A DNA stretch of 23,765 nucleotides from JADGAU01 sp045047105. GTDB taxonomy: Bacteria > Pseudomonadota > Gammaproteobacteria > GRL18. Both the position numbers and the translations under genes were made by a program. Within the stretch, counting starts at the first letter, position 1, and every line of letters begins with the position of its first letter. The notes beneath the pieces were generated by a model. That model did not search any database. It was not told where the DNA came from and saw nothing but the letters and a program-made list of their open reading frames with translations. Shown piece after piece: positions 5,878 through 14,972 of the stretch. The DNA lies in contig JASFYQ010000108.1 of the NCBI GenBank assembly GCA_045047105.1, positions 1 to 23,765 on the forward strand, written 5' to 3'.

Positions 5878-7707
5878 TTATAACCTATTTTTATTGTGCT
5901 GTAACTGTATTAATTGTAAGTATTCTTTTTTTTCTGCAGTGCTTAAGCCTTTGCTATTAAAAATAAGCTGTAATTGTTCAAACCGAGCTTGTTGTTTTTG
6001 CAGAAAAAACAATTTTAAAATTTCTTGATATTCATTACATATAGCTTTTTTATCATCAATTAGCAATGGAGCAAAGATAGCCTGCTGCAGTAATTTTTTT
6101 TCGCCAGGATCATCCCATAAAGTCATAATCCTAGCACTGCTTAAATTGGGGTTATATTGCAGTAAATCAAGCAAGCGAATAAAAATTTCTACTCCTGGAA
6201 TATTTACACCACGGTAATTTTCTGGGTTTCCTGCTATCAGAGCCAATTCCGGATAAACCAAAAGATAACTGATAGCCTTCCATGCTGGTGAATTGATGGA
6301 TGCTTTGGATAAACCGGCTATTGTAAATTCGGAAAAATCTTTTTTATTAAATGAAGCTTTTAAAGAGGGAGCTGTACTAGTAGATAACAAAGAATTCAAA
6401 TCAGTACTACTAACTCCTGCAATTTTTGCCAATCTATCTTTCATTAAAATAAAAAAAGCACTCTCAGATGGAATACTATTTAGATACGGTTTGGCTAAAT
6501 CTATTAGTTGAGAACGACCTTCTGATTTATTTGTGTCTACTTTTTGTAATAAAAAGTTAAAGAAAAAATCAGATAAGTAATCAGCCTGGTTTATTTTTTC
6601 CTCAAATTCCTGCTTACCAAGTTTCTTTACCAGAGTATCAGGATCTTCTCCTTGCTCAATAAACATAAATCGAGCCTGAAAACCTGGTTTAATAAGAGGT
6701 AAAAGCTTAAACATTGCTTTACTGGCAGCATCTTTTCCTGCTCTATCCCCATCAAAACAAAAAACAATATTTTTGCAGCTACGAAATAATTTTTCTAAAT
6801 GTGCTGTTGTGGTTGCTGTCCCTAAGGTCGCAACTGCATAACGAATCCCCTGCTGAGCAAGAGAAACAACATCCATATAGCCCTCGACAACTAAAATTTG
6901 CTCAATCTGACGTAGTGACTGGGTTAATTCATATAAACCATAAAGTTCATTGCCTTTATGGAATAATGGTGTTTCAGGAGAGTTGATATACTTGGCAATA
7001 TTATCTTGAGATTCATTGGGGTTTTCAATACGCCGTCCACCAAAACCAATAGTACGCCCTCTTTTATCCCGAATTGGAAACATTAAACGATCGCGAAAAC
7101 GATCGTAGTATTTATTTTTTTCTTCATTGTGGATAATTAAGCCTGTATCCAGCAGTGTATCAAGGTTATTTTCCTGCTTTTTTAATTGCTTTAAAATAAT
7201 ATCCCATTGCGGAGCGCTATAGCCTATAGCATAGTCTTTAATTATTTGCTCTGATAGCCCACGTAGTTGGACATACTCAGCAATAGCAGAGTTTTGATTA
7301 GATTTAAGTTGCGATTGCAGATGCTGGTAATAATAATTGCTGCTTTGCTCCATTAAATCAAATAAGGATGCTTGTTTTTTAAAGCTCTGCTGATTAGCCT
7401 GTTGGGCTCTTTGAGGAACATCTAAACCCGCTCTATTAGCCAACTCTTCAATTGCATCGGTAAATTCCAGATGCTCATATTCACGTAGAAAGGCAATTGC
7501 ATCCCCACTTACGCCACAACCAAAGCAATGATAAAACTGCTTTGTAGAACTCACACTAAAAGAGGGGGTTTTTTCTCCATGGAACGGACAACAGGCGGTA
7601 TAATTATTACCTTTTTTTTTCAGCGGGGTATAACTATTAATTAATTCAACGATATCTACTCGGGATAATAGCGTGTCAATAAAATCTCTGGGAATTTGAC
7701 CAGCCAT
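5878..7707 (-). CDS. dnaG: DNA primase DnaG
   Basis: Synthesises RNA primers at the replication fork, working with the DnaB helicase. The N-terminal zinc ribbon has ligands C40, H43, C61 and C64 (CPFHGEKTPSF, then FYHCFGCG). The catalytic core follows, with the basic YDRFRDRLMFPIRD segment at about 201-214. The Toprim metal site has E275 in VEGYMD and D319/D321 in FDGDRAG, ten residues further along than the E. coli counterparts. The C-terminal 150 or so residues are the divergent DnaB-binding domain. Total 609 residues against 581 in E. coli. The start is ATG 7707 with no clear ribosome binding site; yqeY ends 88 bases upstream, compatible with one operon. Confidence 0.97.
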   Translation of the reverse strand: MAGQIPRDFIDTLLSRVDIVELINSYTPLKKKGNNYTACCPFHGEKTPSFSVSSTKQFYHCFGCGVSGDAIAFLREYEHLEFTDAIEELANRAGLDVPQRAQQANQQSFKKQASLFDLMEQSSNYYYQHLQSQLKSNQNSAIAEYVQLRGLSEQIIKDYAIGYSAPQWDIILKQLKKQENNLDTLLDTGLIIHNEEKNKYYDRFRDRLMFPIRDKRGRTIGFGGRRIENPNESQDNIAKYINSPETPLFHKGNELYGLYELTQSLRQIEQILVVEGYMDVVSLAQQGIRYAVATLGTATTTAHLEKLFRSCKNIVFCFDGDRAGKDAASKAMFKLLPLIKPGFQARFMFIEQGEDPDTLVKKLGKQEFEEKINQADYLSDFFFNFLLQKVDTNKSEGRSQLIDLAKPYLNSIPSESAFFILMKDRLAKIAGVSSTDLNSLLSTSTAPSLKASFNKKDFSEFTIAGLSKASINSPAWKAISYLLVYPELALIAGNPENYRGVNIPGVEIFIRLLDLLQYNPNLSSARIMTLWDDPGEKKLLQQAIFAPLLIDDKKAICNEYQEILKLFFLQKQQARFEQLQLIFNSKGLSTAEKKEYLQLIQLQHNKNRL

Positions 7708-7795
7708 AAGAATAATCGAAAATTAATAAATGGTAATGGAAATAAAAGACAAGTCTTGAGTGTTCAAGCCTTTAAATCTGATAAAAGCCAGCTTT

Positions 7796-8245
7796 TTATT
7801 GTAACTTAGATTTAATCAGTTGGCTTATTTGAGACATATCAGCCTTGCCTTGAACCTGGGGTTTTATAAGCCCCATGACTTTGCCCATATCTTTCATTGA
7901 TTGAGCCGATGTAGACACTATTGCTTTATCGATGATGTTATTAACTTCATCATCAGATAAGGCCTGAGGAAGAAATTCTTGAATAATGCTCATCTCAAAT
8001 TCTTCAGTTTTAAGTAGTTCATCACGTCCGGCCTCGCGATAAATTTTTGCTGACTCTCTACGCTGTTTTAGCTGCTTATCTAATATCACTAGCAACATAT
8101 TGTCGTCAACTTCTACTCGCTCATCCACTTCTTTTTGCTTTACAGCAGCTAACATAGTACGAATAACGAGTAGTCTATCTTTCTGCTTAGACTTCATTGC
8201 AGCTTTCATTGCTTGAGTTAAACGTTGTTTTAAGGTCTCGGACAT
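7796..8245 (-). CDS. yqeY: GatB/YqeY domain-containing protein
   Basis: A 149-residue YqeY-family protein, related to the C-terminal tRNA-binding domain of the GatB amidotransferase subunit; its exact role is not established. The sequence shows the family pattern: basic N-terminus with MKAAMKSKQKDRL, a central IYREAGRDELL, the EEFEMSIIQEFLPQALSD segment, and a C-terminal Gly-Lys-Ala-Asp motif (VQGKADMSQI). Location between rpsU and dnaG is its usual place in many gamma- and betaproteobacteria. The start is ATG 8245, 73 bases after the rpsU stop. Confidence 0.93.
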   Translation of the reverse strand: MSETLKQRLTQAMKAAMKSKQKDRLLVIRTMLAAVKQKEVDERVEVDDNMLLVILDKQLKQRRESAKIYREAGRDELLKTEEFEMSIIQEFLPQALSDDEVNNIIDKAIVSTSAQSMKDMGKVMGLIKPQVQGKADMSQISQLIKSKLQ

Positions 8246-8250
8246 ACTAT

Positions 8251-8270
8251 GTTCTCAGAAGTTCTCAGAA
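8251..8270. repeat. Tandem 10-bp duplication between rpsU and yqeY
   Basis: GTTCTCAGAA occurs twice back to back, 5 bases upstream of the yqeY start. Read in the mRNA it gives TTCTGAGAAC twice. It may affect yqeY translation or mRNA processing but is short enough to be incidental. Confidence 0.5.
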
Positions 8271-8318
8271 ATATTTGTTCTTATAGTAAATGTTTTTCTA
8301 TCTCAGATAATGTACAAC

Positions 8319-8534
8319 TTAGTACATACGCTTACGACGACCGATATCACGAGATTGCTTTTTCTGCCAGCGTTTTACAGCAGCCGCAGATTTACGTTTA
8401 CGAACTGCAGTGGGTTTTTCATAATATTCACGACGTCTTACTTCTGATAAAACACCTGCTTTTTCACACGAACGTTTAAAACGTCGTAAAGCAATGTCAA
8501 ATGGTTCGTTATCTCTAACCTTTACTGCTGGCAT
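8319..8534 (-). CDS. rpsU: Small ribosomal subunit protein bS21
   Basis: A 71-residue, strongly basic protein matching S21 throughout (MPAVKVRDNEPFDIALRRFK, then a C-terminal RKRKSAAAVKRWQKK segment and the end RRKRMY). S21 sits on the 30S platform near the anti-Shine-Dalgarno region and helps initiation. The gene opens the rpsU-yqeY-dnaG-rpoD cluster. An AAGGAT lies about nine bases before ATG 8534. Confidence 0.98.
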   Translation of the reverse strand: MPAVKVRDNEPFDIALRRFKRSCEKAGVLSEVRRREYYEKPTAVRKRKSAAAVKRWQKKQSRDIGRRKRMY

Positions 8535-8845
8535 ATTTAATAATCCTTAAATAATTTTTTAAAATCTATATAATACTAAAATATAAGTACTAAAAAAACC
8601 TGGAGTAGCTAATTCCTGTTCTACAAAATGCATACTTACACAACACACAAATATTTACTTAGTGTGCCACATAAGAACTATTTTTAATTCTTCTGTTTGC
8701 TGAATCAAACTTTGAACAATAGGCCACAAAAGTAGGGCGAACAATATACTCTTTTTTACTATAAAAAGCAAAACTTTAATTTACTTTAATTTACTCTAGC
8801 ATCTATATTAGAATAATTACACCCACGAATATAAAATATAAAGCA
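8535..8845. other. Divergent intergenic region between rpsU and hslR
   Basis: About 310 very AT-rich bases with no gene. It must carry the promoters of the macromolecular-synthesis operon (minus) and of hslR (plus). Several TATA-like -10 boxes are present on both strands but none pairs with a good -35 at proper spacing. No LexA-type box was found. Confidence 0.5.
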
Positions 8846-9274
8846 ATGAAAAAAAATCAACCAGCACAAAATAATACTATTAACCAAGAAAAAAAAATAC
8901 GCTTAGACAAATGGTTATGGGCTGCCCGCTTTTATAAAACCAGAGCTCTGGCAACAGAGGCTATCAAAGGAGGAAAAGTTCACCTTAATGATGCACGAAT
9001 AAAACCCAGCCATATAGCCAGAATTGGAGAACAAGTGAGAGTGCGTAAAGAACAGCAAGAACAAACTATAATTATTGATGCCTTGTCCGAGAAAAGAGGC
9101 TCTGCAACTATAGCCCAAACACTCTACACAGAAACAAGCCAAAGTATTAAAGATCGAGAAACAATGTCAGATAAAAGGCGGGCTTTATATTCAGCTCACC
9201 CCTCTCCTCAAAAACGCCCCAATAAAAAACAAAGACGTAATATTATTAAATTTAAACAAGAAAACTATGACTAA
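8846..9274 (+). CDS. hslR: Heat-shock protein 15 / S4-domain RNA-binding protein
   Basis: A 142-residue basic protein of the HslR (Hsp15) family. Hsp15 binds free 50S subunits carrying nascent peptidyl-tRNA and helps rescue stalled translation. The S4 RNA-binding domain spans about residues 18-80 (RLDKWLWAARFYKTRALAT, then GGKVHLND). The C-terminal tail is very basic (RRALYSAH, then NKKQRRN), as in Hsp15. The gene stands alone, divergent from rpsU. The start is ATG 8846, without a good ribosome binding site; residues 1-17 are hydrophilic, so a slightly later start is possible but no Met is available. Confidence 0.88.
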   Translation: MKKNQPAQNNTINQEKKIRLDKWLWAARFYKTRALATEAIKGGKVHLNDARIKPSHIARIGEQVRVRKEQQEQTIIIDALSEKRGSATIAQTLYTETSQSIKDRETMSDKRRALYSAHPSPQKRPNKKQRRNIIKFKQENYD

Positions 9275-9608
9275 AAAACTATATTGTTAATTAATTTGCT
9301 AGCAAGGCACATCCACAAGTCCAATATTTATAATAAATCAATCAATATAAATTCATATACTTAGCACATCTAACAAGCTTCAACAACAAATTCTATTAAT
9401 GCAGCAAAAAATTGAAGCTCAAGAAATACAACAACTACAAAAAGCTAAAATGACCTCAGCTGATGAACGCCACCTAGAACCTGAGGCTAGATCCAGAGTT
9501 AAAACCAACGCTTGAATTGTAACAAGATGGCTTCAAAAAAGTAACTGATATTGATTACCATTTACTTTATCAGGTTTAACAAGAGAAGTACATCAATAAT
9601 AATTTTGT
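9275..9608. other. Non-coding gap with a short unrecognised frame
   Basis: Downstream of both hslR and ispG. A 38-codon frame at 9399-9515 (plus) starts with an ATG and is Gln/Lys/Glu-rich and helical-looking (MQQKIEAQEIQQLQKAK). Another stop-interrupted frame follows, with QDGFKKVTDIDYHLLYQ. The composition is coding-like, so this may be a decayed gene, but I recognise no family. No clear terminator hairpin is visible. Confidence 0.4.
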
Positions 9609-9678
9609 AGTTAGAGCTGAGCAGTTAGAGCTGAGCAGTTAGAGCTGAGTAGTTAGAGCTGAGTAGTTAGAGCTGAAT
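9609..9678. repeat. 14-bp tandem repeat, five copies
   Basis: AGTTAGAGCTGAGC occurs twice, AGTTAGAGCTGAGT twice and AGTTAGAGCTGAAT once, head to tail with no spacers, ending 12 bases before the ispG stop. The 14-base period is not a multiple of three and lies outside any gene. It contains the palindrome AGCT. A slippage-prone minisatellite is the simplest reading. Confidence 0.9.
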
Positions 9679-9690
9679 TTTTATACTGAA

Positions 9691-10914
9691 TTATGAGGCG
9701 GAATAATTTTTACTTATATATTCGGTTACTAATTGTAGAAACTCGTGGGCAATATTATCCCCTTTAAGGGTAATAGTTTTTTTACCATCTTCATATACCG
9801 GGGCAACGGGTTTTTCCCCACTACCAGGTAAACTAATACCGATATTAGCCAGTTTGCTTTCGCCAGGCCCATTAACAACACAGCCCATTACCGCAACTTT
9901 TAAATTCTCTACACCAGGGTACTGTTTGGACCACATAGGCATAGATTGTTTTAAAAAAATTTGAATATCTTTAGCCAGGTGTTGGAAATAATCGGATGAG
10001 GTACGTCCACAGCCTGGACAGGATATAACGCTGGGGTTAAATGAGCGTAATTCCAAAGCCTGAAGTATTTCCTGTGCAATATGCACTTCTTTATCTCGAG
10101 CCTCACCAGGCTCGGGAGTAAGAGAAATACGAATGGTATCACCAATATTTTGCTGTAATAAAACAGCCAATGCAGTGGTTGATGAAACAATGCCTTTATC
10201 CCCCATACCTGCTTCAGTTAGCCCCAGGTGCAGAGGGTAGGTGCATTGACTGGCTAATTTTATATATATAGCAATGAGGTCCTGAACACCTGACATTTTA
10301 CAGGACAATACTATTTTATTTTTATTTAAACCGATGGACTCTGCTTGTTGTGCAGAATCTAATGCAGAAAATATCAAGGCATCGTGCATTACCAGGTGGG
10401 TATCTTTAGGCTTATCTAAGCGGGCATTTTCATCCATTAGTTTTGCCATAACACGTTGATCCAGACTTCCCCAGTTAACCCCTATGCGTACTGGCTTTTG
10501 ATATTTTATTGCCGTTTCAATCATTGATAAAAAATTATTATCAAAATTATTTGCCTTGCCAACATTACCCGGATTTATTCGATATTTTGATAACATTTTT
10601 GCGCAGTCAGGATAATTTTTCAGCAGCTTGTGACCATTAAAGTGAAAGTCTCCAACTAATGGTACATGGATATTTTGCTGTAATAATTTTTCCTTAATAT
10701 AAGGAACGGCCTGAGCTGCACGCTCCGTATTTACCGTTATTCTAACTAATTCAGAGCCTGCATTGGCAAGTTCAATACATTGTTTCGTGGTGGCATTTAC
10801 ATCCTCTGTATCAGTACTGGTCATCGATTGCACCACAATCGGAGCACCTCCCCCCAGACGAACATTATCCACTTTCACACTATGTGAGCGAGCCAAGCGC
10901 GTATTTATTTCCAT
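9691..10914 (-). CDS. ispG: 4-hydroxy-3-methylbut-2-enyl diphosphate synthase (flavodoxin type) IspG
   Basis: Converts methylerythritol cyclodiphosphate to HMBPP, the penultimate step of the MEP isoprenoid pathway, with an iron-sulfur cluster. The N-terminal TIM-barrel includes VQSMTSTDTEDV and GDFHFNGHKLL. The [4Fe-4S] ligands are C299 and C302 (SCPGCGRT) and C345 (GCVVNGPGES), with E352 as the fourth ligand. At 407 residues it is longer than E. coli IspG (372) and like the longer betaproteobacterial forms, with inserted sequence between about 150-200 and around 325. It lies 32 bases after topA on the same strand and may be co-transcribed. Confidence 0.96.
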   Translation of the reverse strand: MEINTRLARSHSVKVDNVRLGGGAPIVVQSMTSTDTEDVNATTKQCIELANAGSELVRITVNTERAAQAVPYIKEKLLQQNIHVPLVGDFHFNGHKLLKNYPDCAKMLSKYRINPGNVGKANNFDNNFLSMIETAIKYQKPVRIGVNWGSLDQRVMAKLMDENARLDKPKDTHLVMHDALIFSALDSAQQAESIGLNKNKIVLSCKMSGVQDLIAIYIKLASQCTYPLHLGLTEAGMGDKGIVSSTTALAVLLQQNIGDTIRISLTPEPGEARDKEVHIAQEILQALELRSFNPSVISCPGCGRTSSDYFQHLAKDIQIFLKQSMPMWSKQYPGVENLKVAVMGCVVNGPGESKLANIGISLPGSGEKPVAPVYEDGKKTITLKGDNIAHEFLQLVTEYISKNYSAS

Positions 10915-10946
10915 CTAAAATTGCTTCATTTCCATGACTATAATCA

Positions 10947-13676
10947 CTATTTAGTTACTGCCGTTTTTTTAGTAACTGCTTTTTTTACCGCTTTTTTCTT
11001 AACCACTTTTTTCTTGGGTAAGGTAATACCCCATTTGCCATCCTCGTAATAACCCACCCAACCCGTTGCTTTTCCTTGTTTGTCTTCGGTCATAATATAT
11101 TGCTGTTTGGTTTTACGACTAAAGCGAATTTTAACGGGATTTTTCTTATTATCAACTATAGGTGCTTCACATAAATAATTAAATTTAGGATCCAACTCTT
11201 CTTTATGGGCCAGTAGTTCCTCAACCATAGGTGCTCGTGTTTCTCGTGACTTTGGAAATAAACTCGATGCCATAAATAAACCGGCAGCGCCATCTCGCAA
11301 AATAAAATAACCATCTGATTTTTCACAGGGAAGCTCTTTCATGTGCACGGGATCGGCTTTTGGTGGAGCTGGCTCTCCGCTTCTTAATAATTTACGGGTA
11401 TTTTTACATTCACTTGCAGTACAGGAAAAATATTTTCCAAAACGTCCTGAAAGTAATTGCATTTGTGAGCCACATTTGTCACATTCAATTTCAGGGCCGT
11501 CATAGCCCTTAATTTTATAACTGCCCTGCTCTACAATAAAACCATCACAGTCTGGTGAGTTAGCACAAATATGTAACTTATGTTGCTCATCCACCAAGTA
11601 GCTATTCATTGATGTATCACACTTAGGGCAACGTTTACGCTCCATTAATGCTTTAGCTTCGCCCTCTTCATCAATATCTGCATCAACAACTTCATCACCT
11701 GGGATCAGGTTAATAGTGCCCTTACAACGTTCTTTAGGAGGTAGGCTATAACCTGAACAACCAAGGAACACGCCCGTTGAACCAACCCGAACATTCATAT
11801 CCCTGCCACATTCCGGGCAGCTGATATCAGTAAGAAAAGGGCTATTTAATCGCATTCCATCGGGGCCATCACTGCCAGCAATAATCAGTTTTTCTTTAAA
11901 ATCCAGATAAAACTTATCTAATACATCCTTCCAGTCATTTTTTCCTTCAGCAATTTTATCTAGTTGCGCTTCCATGTCTGCGGTAAAACTATAGGTCATT
12001 AAATCATTAAAACTTTCAACCAATCGGTCCACTACAATTTCACCAATTTTTTCGGCATAAAAACGGCGATTTTGAATGCTTACATAACCTCTATCCTGGA
12101 TCGTTGAAATGATACTGGCGTAAGTTGATGGGCGACCTATTCCTCTTTTTTCTAGTTCTTTCACTAAACTGGCTTCTGAAAATCTAGCCGGTGGTTTAGT
12201 GAAATGTTGAGAGGGCAATAATTTTTGCATATCCATATTATCACCCTTATTAGTCTCGGGTAATAAAATATCTTCCGAACCTTTGCCAATGGCACGTAAC
12301 ATTTTGGTCCAGCCATCAAAAATTAGCGTGCGTCCTTTGGCTTTTAAAATATAATCAGCTGCTTGTATAGTTAGCGTAGTATTTTCATATTTTGCAGCAG
12401 GCATTTGGCAAGCAAGAAATTGTCTCCAGATTAAATCATATAATCTCACTGCATCTTTATCCACACCTTCTACAAAAGCAGACTCCACATCAACATTTGA
12501 AGGTCGAATAGCTTCGTGAGCTTCTTGTGCAGCTTTACCATTGGCATATATATTGGCTTTTTCCGGCACATAATTAGAGCCATAATTTTTCTCGATATAA
12601 GCGCGCGCTGCAAAGATAGCATCCTGGCTCAAATTTGTTGAGTCCGTTCTCATATACGTAATATAACCCGCTTCGTATAAGCGCTGGGCTAGCATCATGG
12701 TTTTTTTAACGCCAAAGCCCAATCGTGTACTTGCTGCCTGTTGTAGGGTTGAAGTAATAAACGGAGCTCTGGGACGACTGCTATTAGGACGAGTTTCTTT
12801 TTCAGTGATCAGGTAATCACTTTTCTCAAGAATTGCTAAGGCGTTATCTGTTTGTTGTTTATTAGCTGGCCTAAAATTAACTGCTTTGCCATCTTGCAGA
12901 CACTTAACAACCTGGGCTTGCAAGGGTGCTTTTTTCAGCGTTTTTAAATCAGCAAAAATTTCCCAGAATTCTTCCGGGTTAAATGCCTGAATTTCTTTTT
13001 CTCGTTCCACTACCAGACGAACAGCAACTGACTGCACCCGTCCTGCTGACAAACCTCGGGCAACTTTTTTCCATAATAAAGGGGAAACCATATAACCCAC
13101 CACACGATCTAAAAAACGACGGGTTTGCTGGGCATTAACCTGGTTTAAATCCAGTTCTGTTGGTTTAGCAAAAGCCGCTTGAATCGCATTTTGGGTAATT
13201 TCATTAAACACTACGCGTTTAAATTCTATATTTTCTTTAGCTTTTACATTGGGGGCAATGGTTTCCATTAAATGCCATGCAATCGCTTCTCCCTCTCTAT
13301 CCAAATCCGTTGCCAGATAGACAGTAGTTACCCCCTTGGAGAGTTTTTTTAATTCCGAAACCACTTTTTCTTTACCAGGCATTACTTCGTACCTGGGTTT
13401 CCAGCCATTTTCCGGATCAATACCCATGCGCTCAATTAATGCGGTTTTAGCGCGTTTTTGCTTACGCTTTTCACGCTCTTCAGGGTCTAGCTTGCGTGAT
13501 TCACTGGCTAGCTTCCCTCGCTCTTTTGCAGTCATAGCTGCTTTTTTAGAGCTACCACTACTGGGCAGATCACGAATATGACCCACACTTGATTTGACAA
13601 TATACCCCTTGCCCAAATATTTATTTATGGTTTTGGCTTTGGCGGGTGACTCTACAATAACTAACGATTTTTCCAT
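10947..13676 (-). CDS. topA: DNA topoisomerase I (type IA) TopA
   Basis: Relaxes negative supercoils through a 5'-phosphotyrosine intermediate. The Toprim domain carries E9 (VESPAKAKT) and D124/D126 with E128 (ATDLDREGE); the nucleophile is Y341 (YITYMRTDST). The gate domains extend to about residue 590 (GIGRPSTYASI, the RGY-type motif). Three C-terminal zinc-ribbon repeats follow (CPECGRDM, CPKCDTSM, CDKCGSQM), with a last domain after about 800 ending in a Lys/Val/Ala-rich basic tail. It has 909 residues (865 in E. coli). The basic insert at about 42-80 within the Toprim domain is common in gammaproteobacteria. The ATG is at 13676. A TTGACT at 13773-13768 with TATTTA 17 bases on is a weak promoter candidate. 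Confidence 0.97.
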   Translation of the reverse strand: MEKSLVIVESPAKAKTINKYLGKGYIVKSSVGHIRDLPSSGSSKKAAMTAKERGKLASESRKLDPEEREKRKQKRAKTALIERMGIDPENGWKPRYEVMPGKEKVVSELKKLSKGVTTVYLATDLDREGEAIAWHLMETIAPNVKAKENIEFKRVVFNEITQNAIQAAFAKPTELDLNQVNAQQTRRFLDRVVGYMVSPLLWKKVARGLSAGRVQSVAVRLVVEREKEIQAFNPEEFWEIFADLKTLKKAPLQAQVVKCLQDGKAVNFRPANKQQTDNALAILEKSDYLITEKETRPNSSRPRAPFITSTLQQAASTRLGFGVKKTMMLAQRLYEAGYITYMRTDSTNLSQDAIFAARAYIEKNYGSNYVPEKANIYANGKAAQEAHEAIRPSNVDVESAFVEGVDKDAVRLYDLIWRQFLACQMPAAKYENTTLTIQAADYILKAKGRTLIFDGWTKMLRAIGKGSEDILLPETNKGDNMDMQKLLPSQHFTKPPARFSEASLVKELEKRGIGRPSTYASIISTIQDRGYVSIQNRRFYAEKIGEIVVDRLVESFNDLMTYSFTADMEAQLDKIAEGKNDWKDVLDKFYLDFKEKLIIAGSDGPDGMRLNSPFLTDISCPECGRDMNVRVGSTGVFLGCSGYSLPPKERCKGTINLIPGDEVVDADIDEEGEAKALMERKRCPKCDTSMNSYLVDEQHKLHICANSPDCDGFIVEQGSYKIKGYDGPEIECDKCGSQMQLLSGRFGKYFSCTASECKNTRKLLRSGEPAPPKADPVHMKELPCEKSDGYFILRDGAAGLFMASSLFPKSRETRAPMVEELLAHKEELDPKFNYLCEAPIVDNKKNPVKIRFSRKTKQQYIMTEDKQGKATGWVGYYEDGKWGITLPKKKVVKKKAVKKAVTKKTAVTK

Positions 13677-13844
13677 TCTTTATCTTTTGTAAAATAAGTT
13701 GATTCAACGGGATTAATTAAAATTTCATAACTCTTAGGCGTGTATAAATAATTCTTGTCAGCCCTAAAGTCAAGGAAATTTTATTATTATTTCTTTAATT
13801 CTAATAAAATATTTCCAAAATTTTTACTCTTTGCGAATACAGTT

Positions 13845-13860
13845 TAGCAATTTATTGCTA
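13845..13860. promoter_or_regulatory. Inverted repeat in front of moaD
   Basis: TAGCAA and TTGCTA flank a four-base TTTA spacer, and the TACAAT that follows could be the moaD -10 box. It could be an operator overlapping the promoter, or a hairpin in the leader. No regulator is adjacent. Confidence 0.3.
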
Positions 13861-13887
13861 CAATAAGATAAACTAAGGAGTTTATTT

Positions 13888-14115
13888 ATGTCTATTACCG
13901 TTCGTTTCTTTGCCAGTCTTCGAGAAGATTTAGGTGACAATAAAACACTAGCAGCCAATCAAGTAAAAACTGCTGCTGATGTCTGGAATTATTTTAGCCA
14001 GAAAAATTTGGCAACTAATATTCTTATATCTATTAATATGGAATATGTAGATGCTGAACACCCCATAAAAGATGGTGATGAAGTGGCTTTTTTTCCACCC
14101 GTAACAGGAGGATGA
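13888..14115 (+). CDS. moaD: Molybdopterin synthase small subunit MoaD
   Basis: A 75-residue ubiquitin-fold sulfur carrier ending in the required Gly-Gly (FFPPVTGG), whose C-terminus is thiocarboxylated and donates sulfur to precursor Z on MoaE. The N-terminus SITVRFFASLREDLG is typical. AAGGAG lies seven bases before ATG 13888. The moaE ATG follows one base after the TGA, so translation is probably coupled. The adenylating partner MoeB and genes moaA and moaC are not in the window. Confidence 0.95.
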   Translation: MSITVRFFASLREDLGDNKTLAANQVKTAADVWNYFSQKNLATNILISINMEYVDAEHPIKDGDEVAFFPPVTGG

Positions 14116-14116
14116 A

Positions 14117-14587
14117 ATGCAAATAAAAATTATTGATAAAAATTTTGACCCCTGGGTTGCTCTTTCTGACTACGAAAAAACCCAGCAACAGGGAGGAAAA
14201 AATGGTGCTACCGCTGTTTTTGTTGGGACCATGCGCGACTTTAGTCAAGTCACTGATATCAAGCAAAAAGATAATCAGCAACAAGCTGTAACAGAAATGT
14301 TTTTAGAACATTATCCAGGCATGACCGAGAGTTATCTGGAAAAGATATCAAAACAATTAAGCGATAAACATCAACTAATGGATGTTTTGGTTATTCATCG
14401 CGTGGGGCATATAAAACCAGATGAAAGCATTGTATTGGTTGCAGTATGGTCGGCCCATAGAAAACAAGCATTTGAAGCCAGTAGAGAGCTAATGGAAGAG
14501 CTTAAATCCAAGGCTCCTTTTTGGAAAAAAGAAACCCTGGAAAATGGAAACCAGCACTGGGTTGAGCATAATACTAAGGGCTATTAA
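14117..14587 (+). CDS. moaE: Molybdopterin synthase catalytic subunit MoaE
   Basis: The 156-residue large subunit forms a MoaD2-MoaE2 complex that inserts the dithiolene sulfurs into cyclic pyranopterin. R39 (VGTMRDF) and K130/K137 (ELKSKAPFWKKE) match the E. coli residues R39, K119 and K126, with the same seven-residue spacing of the lysines. WSAHRKQAFEASRELM at 111-126 is the conserved helix region. AGGAGG at the end of moaD is its ribosome binding site. The stop codon directly abuts the stop codon of convergent gloA. Confidence 0.95.
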   Translation: MQIKIIDKNFDPWVALSDYEKTQQQGGKNGATAVFVGTMRDFSQVTDIKQKDNQQQAVTEMFLEHYPGMTESYLEKISKQLSDKHQLMDVLVIHRVGHIKPDESIVLVAVWSAHRKQAFEASRELMEELKSKAPFWKKETLENGNQHWVEHNTKGY

Positions 14588-14971
14588 TTACTTAACCCCA
14601 ATTAATTCAATCTCATAACCATCGGGGTCGCGGACAAAAGCAATAATAGTAGTTCCTGCATTCATTGGCCCCGCAGCGCGGATAATATCACCATCCTGTG
14701 CTTTTATTTTATCAACCGCCTGGTAAACATCATCCACTTCAATAGCCAGGTGTCCAAAAGCATTACCCATCTCATAGTGTTTGCTATCCCAGTTATGGGT
14801 TAATTCCAGAGCGCTATGTTCGGCTTCATTTCCATAACCAAGAAACGCCAGAGTAAATTTCCCGTCGGGGTAGTCTTTCTGGCGTAATAGTTCCATACCT
14901 AACACCTGAGTATAAAAATTGATGGATTTTTGTAAGTCTCCAACTCGTAACATGGTATGTAATAAACGCAT
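14588..14971 (-). CDS. gloA: Lactoylglutathione lyase (glyoxalase I)
   Basis: Isomerises the methylglyoxal-glutathione hemithioacetal to lactoylglutathione. The start at ATG 14971 (MRLLHTMLRVGDLQ) is preferred over the longer frame at 14998: it lies one base after the argG stop and gives the exact family N-terminus. With this start, the four metal ligands H5, E56, H74 and E122 have the same numbers as in the E. coli nickel enzyme. The 127-residue protein has two vicinal-oxygen-chelate half-domains and lacks the long insert of zinc-type eukaryotic forms. Near-contact with argG suggests co-transcription behind it. Confidence 0.95.
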   Translation of the reverse strand: MRLLHTMLRVGDLQKSINFYTQVLGMELLRQKDYPDGKFTLAFLGYGNEAEHSALELTHNWDSKHYEMGNAFGHLAIEVDDVYQAVDKIKAQDGDIIRAAGPMNAGTTIIAFVRDPDGYEIELIGVK

Positions 14972-14972
14972 G

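Noticed and set aside
8535..8845. LexA-controlled promoter of the rpsU-dnaG-rpoD cluster
   Set aside because: No CTG-N10-CAG-like palindrome could be found in this gap or before yqeY.
9609..9678. CRISPR array
   Set aside because: The 14-bp units are contiguous with no unique spacers and no cas genes are present; it is a simple tandem repeat.
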